In this document: positions 33,159 to 42,325 of the stretch, piece by piece
Position numbering within the stretch: the stretch's first letter is position 1
Layout of the letters: each line of letters opens with the position of its first letter
DNA from: Bradyrhizobium guangzhouense
Lineage (GTDB): Bacteria; Pseudomonadota; Alphaproteobacteria; Rhizobiales; Xanthobacteraceae
Assembly (NCBI RefSeq): GCF_004114955.1
Contig: NZ_CP030053.1
Location: 2,170,001 to 2,234,000 of the forward strand
Reading direction: 5' to 3'
DNA: 64,000 nucleotides
Notes under the pieces: model-generated
Database searches by the model: none
What the model saw: the letters and a program-made list of their open reading frames with translations, nothing else
Told to the model about the DNA's origin: nothing
Translations under genes and position numbers: made by a program

Positions 33159-33740
33159 TAATGTCCCCGGCAATAAGTGCGCAGCCTATCTAGAGACTGC
33201 TGAAAGACAAGGACCACTTATGTGACATCGATCACCTAAAGATCATTGGATCCAATACAAGGCGAGGTCTGCTGCGGGTCACAAGCCGTCGATCATGCTT
33301 AACATGGCAGACTTCCGCGGTGCGTTGGTGAGCCGACGTGTATGAGTGCACGCCCTAGTTAACCTTCGGAGCCTCACGCGTGGGACGCGGCGTGAAGCTG
33401 TGAGACATTGAGACGGAGTCGGCGGAGCGAGGGCCCGACCCAGCAGTCCCTGATGGCGCCATCATGCGCCTGTCTCGTCCGACGAGTGAAAAGATGTTCT
33501 GTTTTTCGGAAGTATCGTGCTCGAACGACAGGCTCATGCGCGATGACTGGTCATCCCGAACACAGTGCGCTTTCCGGGTCGGCGAGGGCAGATACGACAG
33601 CAGCCCGCGCCCTTTGGCCCCGACATCCCGTTTTAAACTTGTGAATACCTTGATCGGCCGCAAGGCAGCATCTTGCCAGCTGCCCGTAGGCTCTCCGGCG
33701 TTATAGTGCGGCGTTACGCGAGCACGATAAGGCAGAGACA
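33159..33740. other. Intergenic region, 582 bases
   Basis: No convincing gene is seen. An open frame of 128 codons on the minus strand (33355-33741) has no recognisable domain, has no clear ribosome binding site and would overlap the start of the next gene. The stretch from about 33480 to 33600 resembles part of 34185-34290 (TTTTCGGAA, then GCGCGATGA...TCATCCCG and CGCGCTTT in the same order), so it may hold a degraded copy of a dispersed non-coding element. Confidence 0.35.
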
Positions 33741-34097
33741 ATGTGGATCAGAGCATTCCTGCTGGGATTGAGCTTGACGGTTTGTGCGGCGCTTCCAGCC
33801 GACGCTCGGTCGGGAGGCGTTGGTCATGACGATCCCCTGAATTCCGAGCACATCGACGTTCTACCCGCCGAAGTCCGGCACTATATTGCCGGGATCTGCA
33901 AGGGCCCCGCGCGCGCCCAACACGACTTCGCGACCTATCTGCCGTCGGAGAAGCGATGGCGCATCAACCTCGAATATCTGCGTTGCGAGGGCCTGGGCGC
34001 TTTTCGTCGCGGCAACCAATGTCTGGACGTTGATTTCGTCGGCGACGGCTCGCACTTCCATTTGGCGCGGAAGGGCTATGCGGACTGTGGTTTCTGA
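33741..34097 (+). CDS. Hypothetical exported protein, 118 residues
   Basis: A small exported protein with signal peptide RAFLLGLSLTVCAALPADARS. The mature part has four cysteines after the signal (GICKGP, LRCEGL, NQCLDV, ADCGF) and ends in HFHLARKGYADCGF. Two disulfides are likely. No enzyme motif is visible. ATG start at 33741. It stands alone between two intergenic stretches. Family not recognised. Confidence 0.75.
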   Translation: MWIRAFLLGLSLTVCAALPADARSGGVGHDDPLNSEHIDVLPAEVRHYIAGICKGPARAQHDFATYLPSEKRWRINLEYLRCEGLGAFRRGNQCLDVDFVGDGSHFHLARKGYADCGF

Positions 34098-34159
34098 CGT
34101 CGGCCGCAGTTCGATCGAATCGATTGCTGGGTCGGGAGGAAACGCAGCCGAACACTGCG

Positions 34160-34330
34160 GATGATGTCACCATACACCTGTTTTGCCCGACAGGTCAAAT
34201 CAAATGCGGATTTTCGGAAAAATCTTGGCCGGACAACGACCTCGCGCGCGATGATACCTCATCCCGGTCGCATCGCGCTTTAAGCCATTGATTTCGCTAT
34301 CCCCGGCTACTGTGCATGGGGTTGTTTTCG
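34160..34330. repeat. Candidate dispersed non-coding element
   Basis: The order CACCTGTTTTGCCCGACAGG, then TCAAATCAAATGCGG, and TGTGCATGGGGTTGTTTTCGA about 130 bases later looks like a non-coding sequence that I recall between many Bradyrhizobium genes. A weaker relative lies near 33480-33600. The recall cannot be checked here, so confidence is low. No gene is seen between 34098 and 34348. Confidence 0.35.
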
Positions 34331-34348
34331 ACTTCCCTCACGCCACCG

Positions 34349-35362
34349 TCACCCCTCCAGCGGGGCGGCGGCGAGGCTGGTCTGCGTCCGGCCCTTGGCC
34401 GCGCCGACGCGTTGCCGGCGCTGGACGAGATACTGGTCTGCGAGGACGCCGATCAGGATCACTGCGCCCATCACAGCGAAATTCAGCGAGCTCGGAATGC
34501 CCAAGAGATTGACCAGGTTCTGCAGCACCTGGAGCAGCACGGTGCCGAGCACGACGCCGACGATCGAGCCTTCGCCACCGCGCAGGGAGCAGCCGCCGAG
34601 CACGGCCGCGGCGATGGCATAGAGCTCGTAGAACGAGCCGTGCACGGCCGGCGAGATCGAGCGGGTGTACATCGCGAACAGGATTGCCGAGAACGCGGTC
34701 AGCCCGCCGCAGATGACATAGGCCGAAACCATCACGCGCTCGGAGCGGATTCCGGAATAGCGCGCGGCCTCCTCGTTCTTGCCGACGGCGTAGAGATAGC
34801 GGCCGAACACCGAGCGATGCAGCAGAACCCATGCAATGGCGGCGACGACAATCAGGGCCACCAGGCTGTGCGGGACGGGAAAGCCGAGTAGATTGGTGCG
34901 GCCCGCGGTCAGCCATTCCAGCGTCGGAAAGCTGGCGCCGAAGCCGAAGCCCGCGGTCGCGTCCTCGGTGTAATAGCGCGCGGCGCCGCGATAGATCAGA
35001 AGTCCGCACAGCGTCACCACGAACGGCTGGATATGCATCCGCGTCACCAGCGCGCCGTGCACGAGGCCGATCACGAGGCCGCCCGCGATGATTGCGGCAA
35101 AGGCGAGCATCCAGTTGACGTCGTGATTGACGATGAGGTCGATGAAGAGAACGCCGAGCAGCGCGATCACCGATCCGACCGAGAGCTCGATCCCGCCGAT
35201 GATGATCACGAAGGCTTCCGCGATCGAGAAGATGCCGAACATCCCGACCTGGTTCAGCGTGTTGGAGAGATTGCCGACGTAGAGGAAACGCGGATTGATG
35301 AAGGCCACGACCGCGCCGACGACGAGGATCAGGACCAGCAGGCTCAGATCTTTCTTGTTCAA
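34349..35362 (-). CDS. Sugar ABC transporter permease (RbsC-like)
   Basis: A 337-residue membrane protein starting at a TTG (35362). The family segments are present: SNTLNQVGMFGIFSIAEAFVIIIGGIELSVGSV, the helix-rich middle, and the conserved SYAISA-type stretch AAAVLGGCSLRGGEGSIVGVVLGTVLLQVLQNLVNLLGI near the end. About nine hydrophobic helices. It is the last gene of an operon with the binding protein and ATPase, starting 12 bases after the ATPase stop. The C-terminus is basic and cytoplasmic (RRQRVGAAKGR). Confidence 0.92.
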   Translation of the reverse strand: MNKKDLSLLVLILVVGAVVAFINPRFLYVGNLSNTLNQVGMFGIFSIAEAFVIIIGGIELSVGSVIALLGVLFIDLIVNHDVNWMLAFAAIIAGGLVIGLVHGALVTRMHIQPFVVTLCGLLIYRGAARYYTEDATAGFGFGASFPTLEWLTAGRTNLLGFPVPHSLVALIVVAAIAWVLLHRSVFGRYLYAVGKNEEAARYSGIRSERVMVSAYVICGGLTAFSAILFAMYTRSISPAVHGSFYELYAIAAAVLGGCSLRGGEGSIVGVVLGTVLLQVLQNLVNLLGIPSSLNFAVMGAVILIGVLADQYLVQRRQRVGAAKGRTQTSLAAAPLEG

Positions 35363-35374
35363 GGCACCCTCATC

Positions 35375-36877
35375 TCAAACCGCGTGGCCGACGGCCAACT
35401 GAAGCACGTTGTGCTCGCTGAACTGGCTGCGATCAAGGAACCCCGAGATCGCCCCCTCGTGCATGACGGCGATCCGGTCGCTGACCCCGATCACCTCCTC
35501 CATGTCGCTCGAAATCATCAGGATGGCGACGCCGGCGTCGGTCAGCCGGCGCAGCATCTCGTAGATTTCCTGCTTGGCGCCGACGTCGACACCGCGCGTC
35601 GGCTCGTCGAAGATCAGCACCTTGGGCCGCATCGACAGCCATTTGGCCAGCACGACCTTCTGCTGATTGCCGCCGGACAACGAGCCGACCGTGGTCGCAA
35701 CATCGGGCGCGCGGATCTTGAGCTGCTCGCGCTGGGCCCGGGCGTTCTTGGTCTCCTGCGCGGTGTTCACCAGGAAGAAGCGCAGATAGGACGACAGATC
35801 CGGCAGCGAAATGTTCTCGGCGATCGACACGTCGAGCAGGAGCCCGCAGCCCTTGCGGTCCTCCGGAATCAGGTAGATGCCGTAGTCGATCGCCGCGCGC
35901 GGGTTTGTCACGCGGATCGCTTCGCCGTTCAGCTTGATCGCGCCGCGGCGGAGCGGATCGACGCCGAAAACGGCGCGCGCCAGCTCGGTTCGGCCGGAGC
36001 CGACGAGGCCGGCCAGCCCCAAAATCTCCCCGCGCCGAACCGACAGGCTCACGGCGCGCTCCGGATAGGTGTCGGTCACGGCCTCGATGATATCGAGCAC
36101 CGCCTCGCCGGGCGGCGCGGCCGGCGGCACGTAGAGCGATTTGAGGTCGCGCCCGATCATTAGCCGGATCATCGCCGCCGGCGACAGCTCGGCCCGGGTC
36201 AGCGCGCCGACCATGCGTCCGTCGCGCAAGACCACGGCGCGGTCGGCGCACTGCATCACCTCGTTGAGGCGATGGGTGATGAAGATGATGCTGACGCCGT
36301 GGGCCTTCAGGGCGGCGATGACCCGCATCAGCCGGTCGGTTTCGGAAAGGGTCAGGCTCGATGTCGGCTCGTCCATGATGACGAGGCGCGCATCGAGCGA
36401 CAGCGCCTTCATGATCTCGACGAGCTGGCGCTGGGCCAGCGACAGCTCCGCGAGCGGCGCGTCCGGCGCGAAATCGGCACCTAAGCGGTCGAGCAGCGGC
36501 TGCGTCCTGGCGTACAGGGTCTTGCGGTCGATCAGCCGCAGCGGCCCGCCATGCACGGGCTCACGGCCGATGAACACGTTGCCGGCAACGTCGAGATTGT
36601 CGAAGAGGTTGAGCTCCTGATGGACGAAGGCGATGCCCGCGGCGATCGCCTCAGCCACCGTCAATGCGTTTCGCTCGACGCCGTCGACGCGGATGCGGCC
36701 GCCGCTGGGCTCGACCACGCCGCCGAGCACCTTCATCAAGGTCGACTTGCCGGCGCCGTTCTCGCCGATCAGCGCGATCACCTCGCCCGGCGACACGGCA
36801 AGGCCGACGTGGTCGAGTGCGACCACGCCGGGATAGCTCTTGCTGATATCGACGAGTTCGAGAAACGGCTCAGTCAT
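35375..36877 (-). CDS. Sugar ABC transporter ATP-binding protein (RbsA-like, two ABC domains)
   Basis: A 500-residue protein with two ABC domains, as in RbsA, XylG and MglA. The first has Walker A GENGAGKST, signature LSLAQRQLVEIMKAL and Walker B LVIMDEPTSSL. The second has the degenerate Walker A GLVGSGRTELARAVFG, signature LSGGNQQKVVLAKWL and Walker B VLIFDEPTRGVD. The gene follows the binding-protein gene by 30 bases and precedes the permease. The operon encodes import of a monosaccharide; which sugar is not decidable by eye. Confidence 0.93.
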   Translation of the reverse strand: MTEPFLELVDISKSYPGVVALDHVGLAVSPGEVIALIGENGAGKSTLMKVLGGVVEPSGGRIRVDGVERNALTVAEAIAAGIAFVHQELNLFDNLDVAGNVFIGREPVHGGPLRLIDRKTLYARTQPLLDRLGADFAPDAPLAELSLAQRQLVEIMKALSLDARLVIMDEPTSSLTLSETDRLMRVIAALKAHGVSIIFITHRLNEVMQCADRAVVLRDGRMVGALTRAELSPAAMIRLMIGRDLKSLYVPPAAPPGEAVLDIIEAVTDTYPERAVSLSVRRGEILGLAGLVGSGRTELARAVFGVDPLRRGAIKLNGEAIRVTNPRAAIDYGIYLIPEDRKGCGLLLDVSIAENISLPDLSSYLRFFLVNTAQETKNARAQREQLKIRAPDVATTVGSLSGGNQQKVVLAKWLSMRPKVLIFDEPTRGVDVGAKQEIYEMLRRLTDAGVAILMISSDMEEVIGVSDRIAVMHEGAISGFLDRSQFSEHNVLQLAVGHAV

Positions 36878-36907
36878 TAAAGGCTGCGGGCAACGCCCGC
36901 ACGTCTC

Positions 36908-37861
36908 CTACTTCTTGAGCATCGCCTTCATCGAGGCCATGAAGTCGTCGACATTGCTCTTGTCGATGACCTTGCCGGGCACGATGATGATGCCGTTGGC
37001 GGGCACGCCGGACTTGTCGCCCTCGATGTACTTCGCCATCAGCTTCATGCCCTGATAGCCCCACTCGAACGGCTGCTGCACGACGGTGCCGGCGATGGCG
37101 CCTTCCTTGACGCCGCCCAGCGTGATCGGATCCTCGTCGAAGCCGATGATCTGGATCTTGCCGAGCTTGCCGGCCTCCTTCAGCACTTCATAGATGCGGG
37201 GCGTGTTGTAGGAGTAGAAGCCGACCAGGCAGCTCACGTCGGGCATGGCGGCGAGGATGTCCTCGACGTTGCGCTTGGCGCGGGTCTGATCGATCTCGTC
37301 GCCGCGAACGTCGACCAGCTCGACCTTCGAGCCCTTGATGGTTTCCTTGACGCCTTCGATGCGCTCGCGGGCGTTGTCGGCGCCGGGCAGACCGACGAAG
37401 CCGACGCACTTGCCGCCGTTCGGCAGCGCCTTGAGCATCAGCTTGCCGGCGTCCTTGCCGAGGTCGACGTTGGACGAGCCGATATAGGCGATGCGCTTCG
37501 AGTTCGGGGCGTCGCTGTCGGTGGTGAACAGCAGCGTCTGCGAGGCGATCTTGTTGAGGTGCTCGACCTGGTTCTTCGGATCGACCGCGCTGACCATGAT
37601 GCCGGCGGCACCCGCGGCAACGAGGTCGTCCATCATGCGCTGCTGAACGGCAGCGGCGGCCTGCTCCGGATATTTGAGCTGAAGATTGTAGTTGGGCAGT
37701 TCGCCCTGGGCCTTCTTCACGCCGGCTTCCGCGATCTTCCAGAAGTCGGACGCGCCGTTGACGACGAAGGCCAGGACCTTCTTGTCGGCCGCATTGGCCG
37801 AGCCGAGGCCCAGAGCCAGTGCGAACGCGACAGATATACCTGCGATCAAGTGACGCTGCAT
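36908..37861 (-). CDS. Sugar ABC transporter substrate-binding protein (RbsB-like)
   Basis: A 317-residue exported protein with signal peptide GISVAFALALGLGSANA. The mature part begins KKVLAFVVNGASDFWKIAEAGVKKAQGE, the start of periplasmic binding-protein-like (ribose/galactose) domains. It continues with AAGAAGIMVSAVDPKNQ, RIAYIGSSNVDLGKDAGK, GFVGLPGADNARERIEG and the C-terminal FDEDPITLGGVKEGAIAGTVVQQPFEWGYQG. First gene of the three-gene operon. About 390 bases of non-coding DNA separate it from the next, divergent gene. Confidence 0.92.
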   Translation of the reverse strand: MQRHLIAGISVAFALALGLGSANAADKKVLAFVVNGASDFWKIAEAGVKKAQGELPNYNLQLKYPEQAAAAVQQRMMDDLVAAGAAGIMVSAVDPKNQVEHLNKIASQTLLFTTDSDAPNSKRIAYIGSSNVDLGKDAGKLMLKALPNGGKCVGFVGLPGADNARERIEGVKETIKGSKVELVDVRGDEIDQTRAKRNVEDILAAMPDVSCLVGFYSYNTPRIYEVLKEAGKLGKIQIIGFDEDPITLGGVKEGAIAGTVVQQPFEWGYQGMKLMAKYIEGDKSGVPANGIIIVPGKVIDKSNVDDFMASMKAMLKK

Positions 37862-38249
37862 GTCATCCTCCCCTTGTGCGGTCAGCCCTTGATGGAGGCC
37901 AACTCTGCTTCAGCCCGAATTGGGCACATGCCTCGCTCCCCCCACGGGACACACCGGTCGGCCGCCAATCCGCATCTTTGCGGCAGGGGCGGGGTCACCA
38001 GTCGGCCCATGAGGTGAAATGAGGCGCGTACCTCAACCGTAGCAAAAGCACGTCGAGCGTGCAACAGGAGGCGACGTTCGCGCGAAATCGCCCCAACGCT
38101 CGCCTCGCCGGCGTTCATCATCCTGAACGTGTTGGGGGAACTGGAAGTCCCGCCGCGGGGCCCCGGATTGGTACGGACCGGGTTATTAACCACGCTTTAG
38201 CGCTGATCGTGCGGATGATCGGCGTGGCGAGACCAGGGGAGCGGCCCCC
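37862..38249. other. Intergenic region between sugar transporter operon and GrlR-like gene, 388 bases
   Basis: This divergent gap should hold the promoters of the sugar transporter operon and of the gene at 38250. A ribosome binding site (AGGGGAG, about 38235-38241) precedes the ATG at 38250. No tidy operator or RNA gene was seen. Confidence 0.4.
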
Positions 38250-38657
38250 ATGCTGAAGGACGGTACCTACGCGGCGTGGTACAAGACGCCATTCGATCAG
38301 GGCACCGGCATCGTCCATGTCGCTGACGGCCAGATCTGGGGCCGCGACAGCCTGATGACGTATCACGGCTCCTGCAAGATCGATGGCGATCGTTTCACCG
38401 CGACCGTTTCGACGAAGCGTCACACCGAAGGGCGTGACACGGTGTTCGGCGTCTATGATGAACTCACGCTGGACATCGAGGGCATGTGCCCCGGCAAAAT
38501 CGCGACCTACACGGCAACGGCGGGGCAGGCGCAGGGAGTCGTCCTTGAGGGAACGCTCATCCTGACGGAGCAGCCGACGGCGGCGCTTGAACGAACCTCA
38601 GAAGTCCCGCGGTTCAATCCCGGCAAGCTGCCAAAGCTGCCGAGGCGCTCGCGCTGA
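38250..38657 (+). CDS. GrlR-like small beta-barrel protein
   Basis: A 135-residue soluble protein. The N-terminus MLKDGTYAAWYKTPFDQGTGIVHVADGQIWGRDS has the strand pattern of GrlR-like proteins (lipocalin-like barrel first described as a type III secretion regulator of enteropathogens). The segment GEGRDTVFGVYDELTLDIEG fits as later strands, and the C-terminal 30 residues are a basic, proline-containing tail (FNPGKLPKLPRRSR). Many environmental proteobacteria have such genes outside secretion loci. None of the neighbours is a secretion gene. Function not known. Confidence 0.7.
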   Translation: MLKDGTYAAWYKTPFDQGTGIVHVADGQIWGRDSLMTYHGSCKIDGDRFTATVSTKRHTEGRDTVFGVYDELTLDIEGMCPGKIATYTATAGQAQGVVLEGTLILTEQPTAALERTSEVPRFNPGKLPKLPRRSR

Positions 38658-38796
38658 AGCGCAGCGTCGCCTGCCGCGACATCTCGTGCCCTCGGCCAGT
38701 GCGATTGTGCATCCTCAAATTCCGGTGCTGGCGCTTCTCAAACGGACGACGCCCAGTCATTGTGCCGCCGCATCGTCAATCTGGGAGCCAGCATCA

Positions 38797-40260
38797 ATGT
38801 CAGACAAGGTCTCGCGTCGCCAGTTCGCGAAAATCGCGGGCCTGTCTGCGGCCGGAATCGCAAATCCACCCGAGGTCGCCGATGCCAAGCCGGCAGCCGC
38901 GCCGCGCCGCACCGGCGGCTTCCCGGCAGGCTTCCTCTGGGGCACCGCGACCTCGTCCTATCAGGTCGAGGGCGCGGTCGAGGAGGACGGGCGAGGGGCC
39001 TCGATCTGGGACAAGTTCGTCCGCATCCCCGGCAAGATCGAGGACGGCACCAATGGCGATCGCGCCGCTGAGCATTATCATCGCTACGTCGATGACATCG
39101 CACTCATCAAGGAACTCGGCTGCAAGGCCTATCGGTTCTCGGTGGCCTGGCCGCGGGTGTTTCCTGACGGCGACGGCAAGCCGAACCCGAAGGGGCTCGA
39201 CTTCTACAATCGACTGATCGACGAACTCTTGAAGAACGGCATCGAGCCGTGGCTGACACTTTATCATTGGGACCTGCCGCAGTCATTGCAGGACCGTTTC
39301 GGCGGCTGGCGGTCGACCGAGACCTGCAAGATCTTCGGTGACTACGCGGCCTATGTCGCCGAGCACCTGACCGATCGCGTCAGGAACGTGTTCACGCTGA
39401 ACGAGAGCGGCCGCTTCGTCTATTTTGGCTATGGCATCGGCATCGACGCGCCCGGTCTGACGCTGCCACAGGCCGAGGTAAACCAGATCAGGCATAACAG
39501 CGCGCTCGCGCATGGGCTCGCGGTGCAGGCGGTGCGTGCCCATGGCCGCCGCGGCACGCGCGTCGGACCCGCCGAGAACATCGATGCCTGCATTCCCGCG
39601 ATCGACACGCCCGAAAACGTCCGCGCCGCCGAGATCGCGTTGCGCGAGCTGAATGCCGGCTATCTCAACGTCATCATGACCGGCCGCTACACCGACGCAT
39701 TCCTGAAATATGCAGGCAGCGACGCGCCGAAATATACCGACGCCGAATTGAAGATCATCTCCTCGCCGGTCGATTTCCTCGGCCTCAACATCTACGCGCC
39801 GCAGCACTATATCGTCGCGTCCGACCAGGGCGCCGGCTTCACGCCCCTGCCGATCCCGAAATCGTTTCCGCACATGAACTCGGACTGGCTGCGCGTCGGC
39901 CCCGAGACGATCTACTGGGTGCCGAAGCTCGCGGCAAAGATCTGGAAGACCGATGCGATCTATATCAGCGAGAACGGCACCTCCGGCGAGGATCAGGTGA
40001 CGCCTGACGGCAAGATCTACGACACCGACCGCATCATGTATTTGCGCAACTATCTCGCCCAGCTCCAGCGCGCCACCGCGGAAGGCGCGCCGGTGCGCGG
40101 CTATTTCCTCTGGAGCCTGCTGGACAATTTCGAATGGGTGTTCGGGCTCAACAAGCGCTTCGGGCTCTATCACGTCAATTTCGACACCCAGGTGCGCACC
40201 GCCAAGCTGAGTGCGAGCTTCTACCGCAATGTGGTCGCGAAGAACGCGGCGGGGGCGTGA
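38797..40260 (+). CDS. Tat-exported family 1 glycosidase (beta-glucosidase-like)
   Basis: About 487 residues from ATG 38797. The N-terminus SRRQFAKIAGLSAAG is a twin-arginine signal, so the folded enzyme should cross to the periplasm. The family 1 N-terminal signature GFPAGFLWGTATSSYQVEGA is followed by WPRVFPDG, the acid/base Glu203 in FTLNESGRF and the nucleophile Glu392 in YISENGTSG. The usual Thr-Phe/Leu-Asn-Glu-Pro motif ends in Ser here. C-terminal RGYFLWSLLDNFEWVFGLNKRFGLYHV is the expected last (beta/alpha) unit. The upstream in-frame extension is not part of the protein. Substrate is likely a beta-glucoside; specificity is not predictable. Confidence 0.92.
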   Translation: MSDKVSRRQFAKIAGLSAAGIANPPEVADAKPAAAPRRTGGFPAGFLWGTATSSYQVEGAVEEDGRGASIWDKFVRIPGKIEDGTNGDRAAEHYHRYVDDIALIKELGCKAYRFSVAWPRVFPDGDGKPNPKGLDFYNRLIDELLKNGIEPWLTLYHWDLPQSLQDRFGGWRSTETCKIFGDYAAYVAEHLTDRVRNVFTLNESGRFVYFGYGIGIDAPGLTLPQAEVNQIRHNSALAHGLAVQAVRAHGRRGTRVGPAENIDACIPAIDTPENVRAAEIALRELNAGYLNVIMTGRYTDAFLKYAGSDAPKYTDAELKIISSPVDFLGLNIYAPQHYIVASDQGAGFTPLPIPKSFPHMNSDWLRVGPETIYWVPKLAAKIWKTDAIYISENGTSGEDQVTPDGKIYDTDRIMYLRNYLAQLQRATAEGAPVRGYFLWSLLDNFEWVFGLNKRFGLYHVNFDTQVRTAKLSASFYRNVVAKNAAGA

Positions 40261-40385
40261 TGGCTTGAGTCCGGATTTTACGCGGAGCGGAAAATCCGGG
40301 CTCAGGGTGCAAATGCCGCGCATTGACTCCACTTTCCCCCTGATTCAAAACCGTCCTCAATATGCACAACGAGAGGACAACGCTC

Positions 40386-41618
40386 ATGACCGACGCACTG
40401 ATCATCGATGCCTGCCGAACCCCGCGCGGCGTCGGCAAGGCCGGCAAGGGAGCGCTGTCAGGCATTCATCCGCAGCAGTTGGGCGCCACCGTGCTGCGTG
40501 CGCTCGCCGATCGCACCGGCATCAACACCGCCGATGTCGACGATATCGTGTGGGGCTGCAGCGCGCAGGTGGCAACGCAAGGCGGCGATCTTGGCCGCAT
40601 GTCGGCACTCGATGCCGGCTATGACGTCCGGGCCAGCGCCGTGACGCTGGATCGCTTCTGCGGTTCCGGCATCACCAGCGTCAACATGGCGGCCTCCTCG
40701 ATCATGGCGGGCGCGGAAGATCTCGTCATCGCCGGTGGTTGCGAGATGATGTCGATGGAGGGACGTCGCGGCGGCGGCCCGATGATGATGGACTCCGGAA
40801 ATCTGCGGCTTCGTGCAAGACATCCGCAGTCGCATCAGGGCGTCTGTGCCGACGCGATTGCGACGCTGGAAGGCATCACGCGGCACGACGTCGACGCGCT
40901 TGGCCTCGAAAGCCAGAAGCGCGCGGCGCAGGCGATTGCCGGCGGCCATTTCAACAAGAGCCTCGTGCCCGTTCATCGCGAGGACGGCAGCCTTGCGCTC
41001 GACCATGAAGAATATCCGCGGCCACAGACGACGATGGAAGGGCTAGCTGCCCTGAAGCCCGCGTTCCCCGCGATCGCGGACTATGCGCTGGACGACAAGG
41101 GCACGACCTATCGCGGCCTGATCCTGCAAAAATATCCTGACCTCGACATCGACTTCATGCATCACGCCGGCAATTCGTCCGGTGTCGTCGACGGCGCCGC
41201 GGCGATCCTGCTCGCGTCGCCGTCTTACGCCAGAGCACATGGCCTCAAGGCCCGCGCCCGGGTGGTCGCCATGGCCAATATGGGGGACTCGCCGACCCTG
41301 ATGCTGAACGCACCAGTGCCGGCGACGCGCAAGGTGCTGGCGAAGGCCGGGCTCGCCATCGACGACATCGACCTGTTCGAGATCAACGAGGCTTTCGCGG
41401 TGGTGGCGGAAAAATATATCAGGGATCTCAAGCTCGACCGCGCCAAGGTCAACGTCAACGGCGGCTCGATCGCGCTCGGTCATCCCATCGGCGCGACCGG
41501 CTCGATCCTGATCGGCACCGTGCTCGACGAGCTGGAGCGGCGGGATCTCAAGCGCGGTCTCGTCACCATGTGCGCGGCCGGCGGTATGGCGCCAGCCATC
41601 ATCATCGAGCGCGTCTAG
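40386..41618 (+). CDS. Acetyl-CoA C-acyltransferase (thiolase)
   Basis: About 410 residues from ATG 40386, preceded by GAGAGGA. The acyl-accepting Cys92 lies in DRFCGSGITSVN; the His in NGGSIALGHPIGATGS and the C-terminal Cys in GLVTMCAAGGMAPA complete the catalytic set. The middle has SGVVDGAAAILLASPSYA and the NEAFA motif. Length is typical. It condenses or cleaves acyl-CoA in fatty-acid or polyhydroxybutyrate metabolism. No other beta-oxidation gene is adjacent. Confidence 0.93.
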   Translation: MTDALIIDACRTPRGVGKAGKGALSGIHPQQLGATVLRALADRTGINTADVDDIVWGCSAQVATQGGDLGRMSALDAGYDVRASAVTLDRFCGSGITSVNMAASSIMAGAEDLVIAGGCEMMSMEGRRGGGPMMMDSGNLRLRARHPQSHQGVCADAIATLEGITRHDVDALGLESQKRAAQAIAGGHFNKSLVPVHREDGSLALDHEEYPRPQTTMEGLAALKPAFPAIADYALDDKGTTYRGLILQKYPDLDIDFMHHAGNSSGVVDGAAAILLASPSYARAHGLKARARVVAMANMGDSPTLMLNAPVPATRKVLAKAGLAIDDIDLFEINEAFAVVAEKYIRDLKLDRAKVNVNGGSIALGHPIGATGSILIGTVLDELERRDLKRGLVTMCAAGGMAPAIIIERV

Positions 41619-41952
41619 TGCGCCGCGGCCCCGTAAAAAGCAGGGAAAAACGTCGCAGGACGACGATCCAGCCTTATTTTTCAGGGTGAATCGCGCATCC
41701 CTTCTCACAAAGAGGTCGGTCGTCGCTTGTCGAAAGCATCGAATCAGCTTTAGCAAGGCTGCTTGCGGGCCTTTGAAACAAGGCAAAAACCGCTGCGTGA
41801 GGCGCCATCCACTCTGGAAGCCGCTAAAATGCAGGGTTTTTTGTCTCAGGGGGCCAAAAAAGCCCGTAAAACCGCGACAAAACTGTGCAGAAGGCTATAG
41901 GCCTTCGCCGGTTGGTCTAATATGCAACCGGCAACGAATCAGAGGAGACACG
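41619..41952. other. Intergenic region upstream of the HU gene, 334 bases
   Basis: AT-richer than the neighbours. A ribosome binding site (AGAGGAGA, 41941-41948) precedes the HU start. The stretch is expected to contain the HU promoter, but no clear -35/-10 pair could be fixed. No RNA gene was recognised. Confidence 0.4.
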
Positions 41953-42255
41953 ATGCCAGCCCAAATGTCCAAATCGCAGTTGATCGAAAAGATTGCGACC
42001 GCCACCGAGCTTTCCAAGCGCGACGTCAAGAGCGTCATGGAGACGCTGACCGATGTCGGCCACAAGGAGCTCAAGAAGAACGGCCTGTTCCTGGTGCCGG
42101 GCTTCGCCAAGTTCGTGGTCATTAAGAAGCCCGCGACCAAGGCGCGTAAGGGCACCAACCCGTTCACGGGCGAAGAGATGATGTTCAAGGCCAAGCCGGC
42201 CCGGAAGATCGTCCGCGCCCGCCCCGTCAAGGCCGCCAAGGACGCCGTGGCCTGA
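41953..42255 (+). CDS. HU-family DNA-binding protein
   Basis: A 100-residue protein from ATG 41953. Helical N-terminus KSQLIEKIATATELSKRDVKSVMETLTDV is the HU dimerisation part; LVPGFAKFVVIKKPATKARKGTNPFTGEEMMFKAKPA is the beta-arm region with the RKGxNPxTGE motif. The tail (RKIVRARPVKAAKDAVA) is Lys/Arg/Ala-rich. The PGFAKF segment differs from the canonical GFGTF/SFGKF, as in the rhizobial HU-like proteins. A strong terminator follows within seven bases of the stop, so it is a single-gene transcript and probably abundant. Confidence 0.93.
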   Translation: MPAQMSKSQLIEKIATATELSKRDVKSVMETLTDVGHKELKKNGLFLVPGFAKFVVIKKPATKARKGTNPFTGEEMMFKAKPARKIVRARPVKAAKDAVA

Positions 42256-42261
42256 TAACGC

Positions 42262-42292
42262 AAAGGCCCCCTCGATGAGAGGGGGCCTTTTG
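42262..42292 (+). terminator. Rho-independent terminator after the HU gene
   Basis: AAAGGCCCCCTC (42262-42273) pairs with GAGGGGGCCTTT (42279-42290) around the loop GATGA, and TTTTGATTT follows. Twelve base pairs, very GC-rich, starting 6 bases after the HU stop. Confidence 0.95.
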
Positions 42293-42325
42293 ATTTGAAT
42301 GCCCGCGCGGGCCGATCGGAGGGGA

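Noticed and set aside
33355..33741. 128-codon open frame on the minus strand
   Set aside because: No domain, poor codon pattern, no ribosome binding site, and it would overlap the start region of a real exported-protein gene.
38587..38796. In-frame upstream extension of the glycosidase gene
   Set aside because: Overlaps the GrlR-like gene, has no homologous-looking sequence, and a clean twin-arginine signal begins at 38797.
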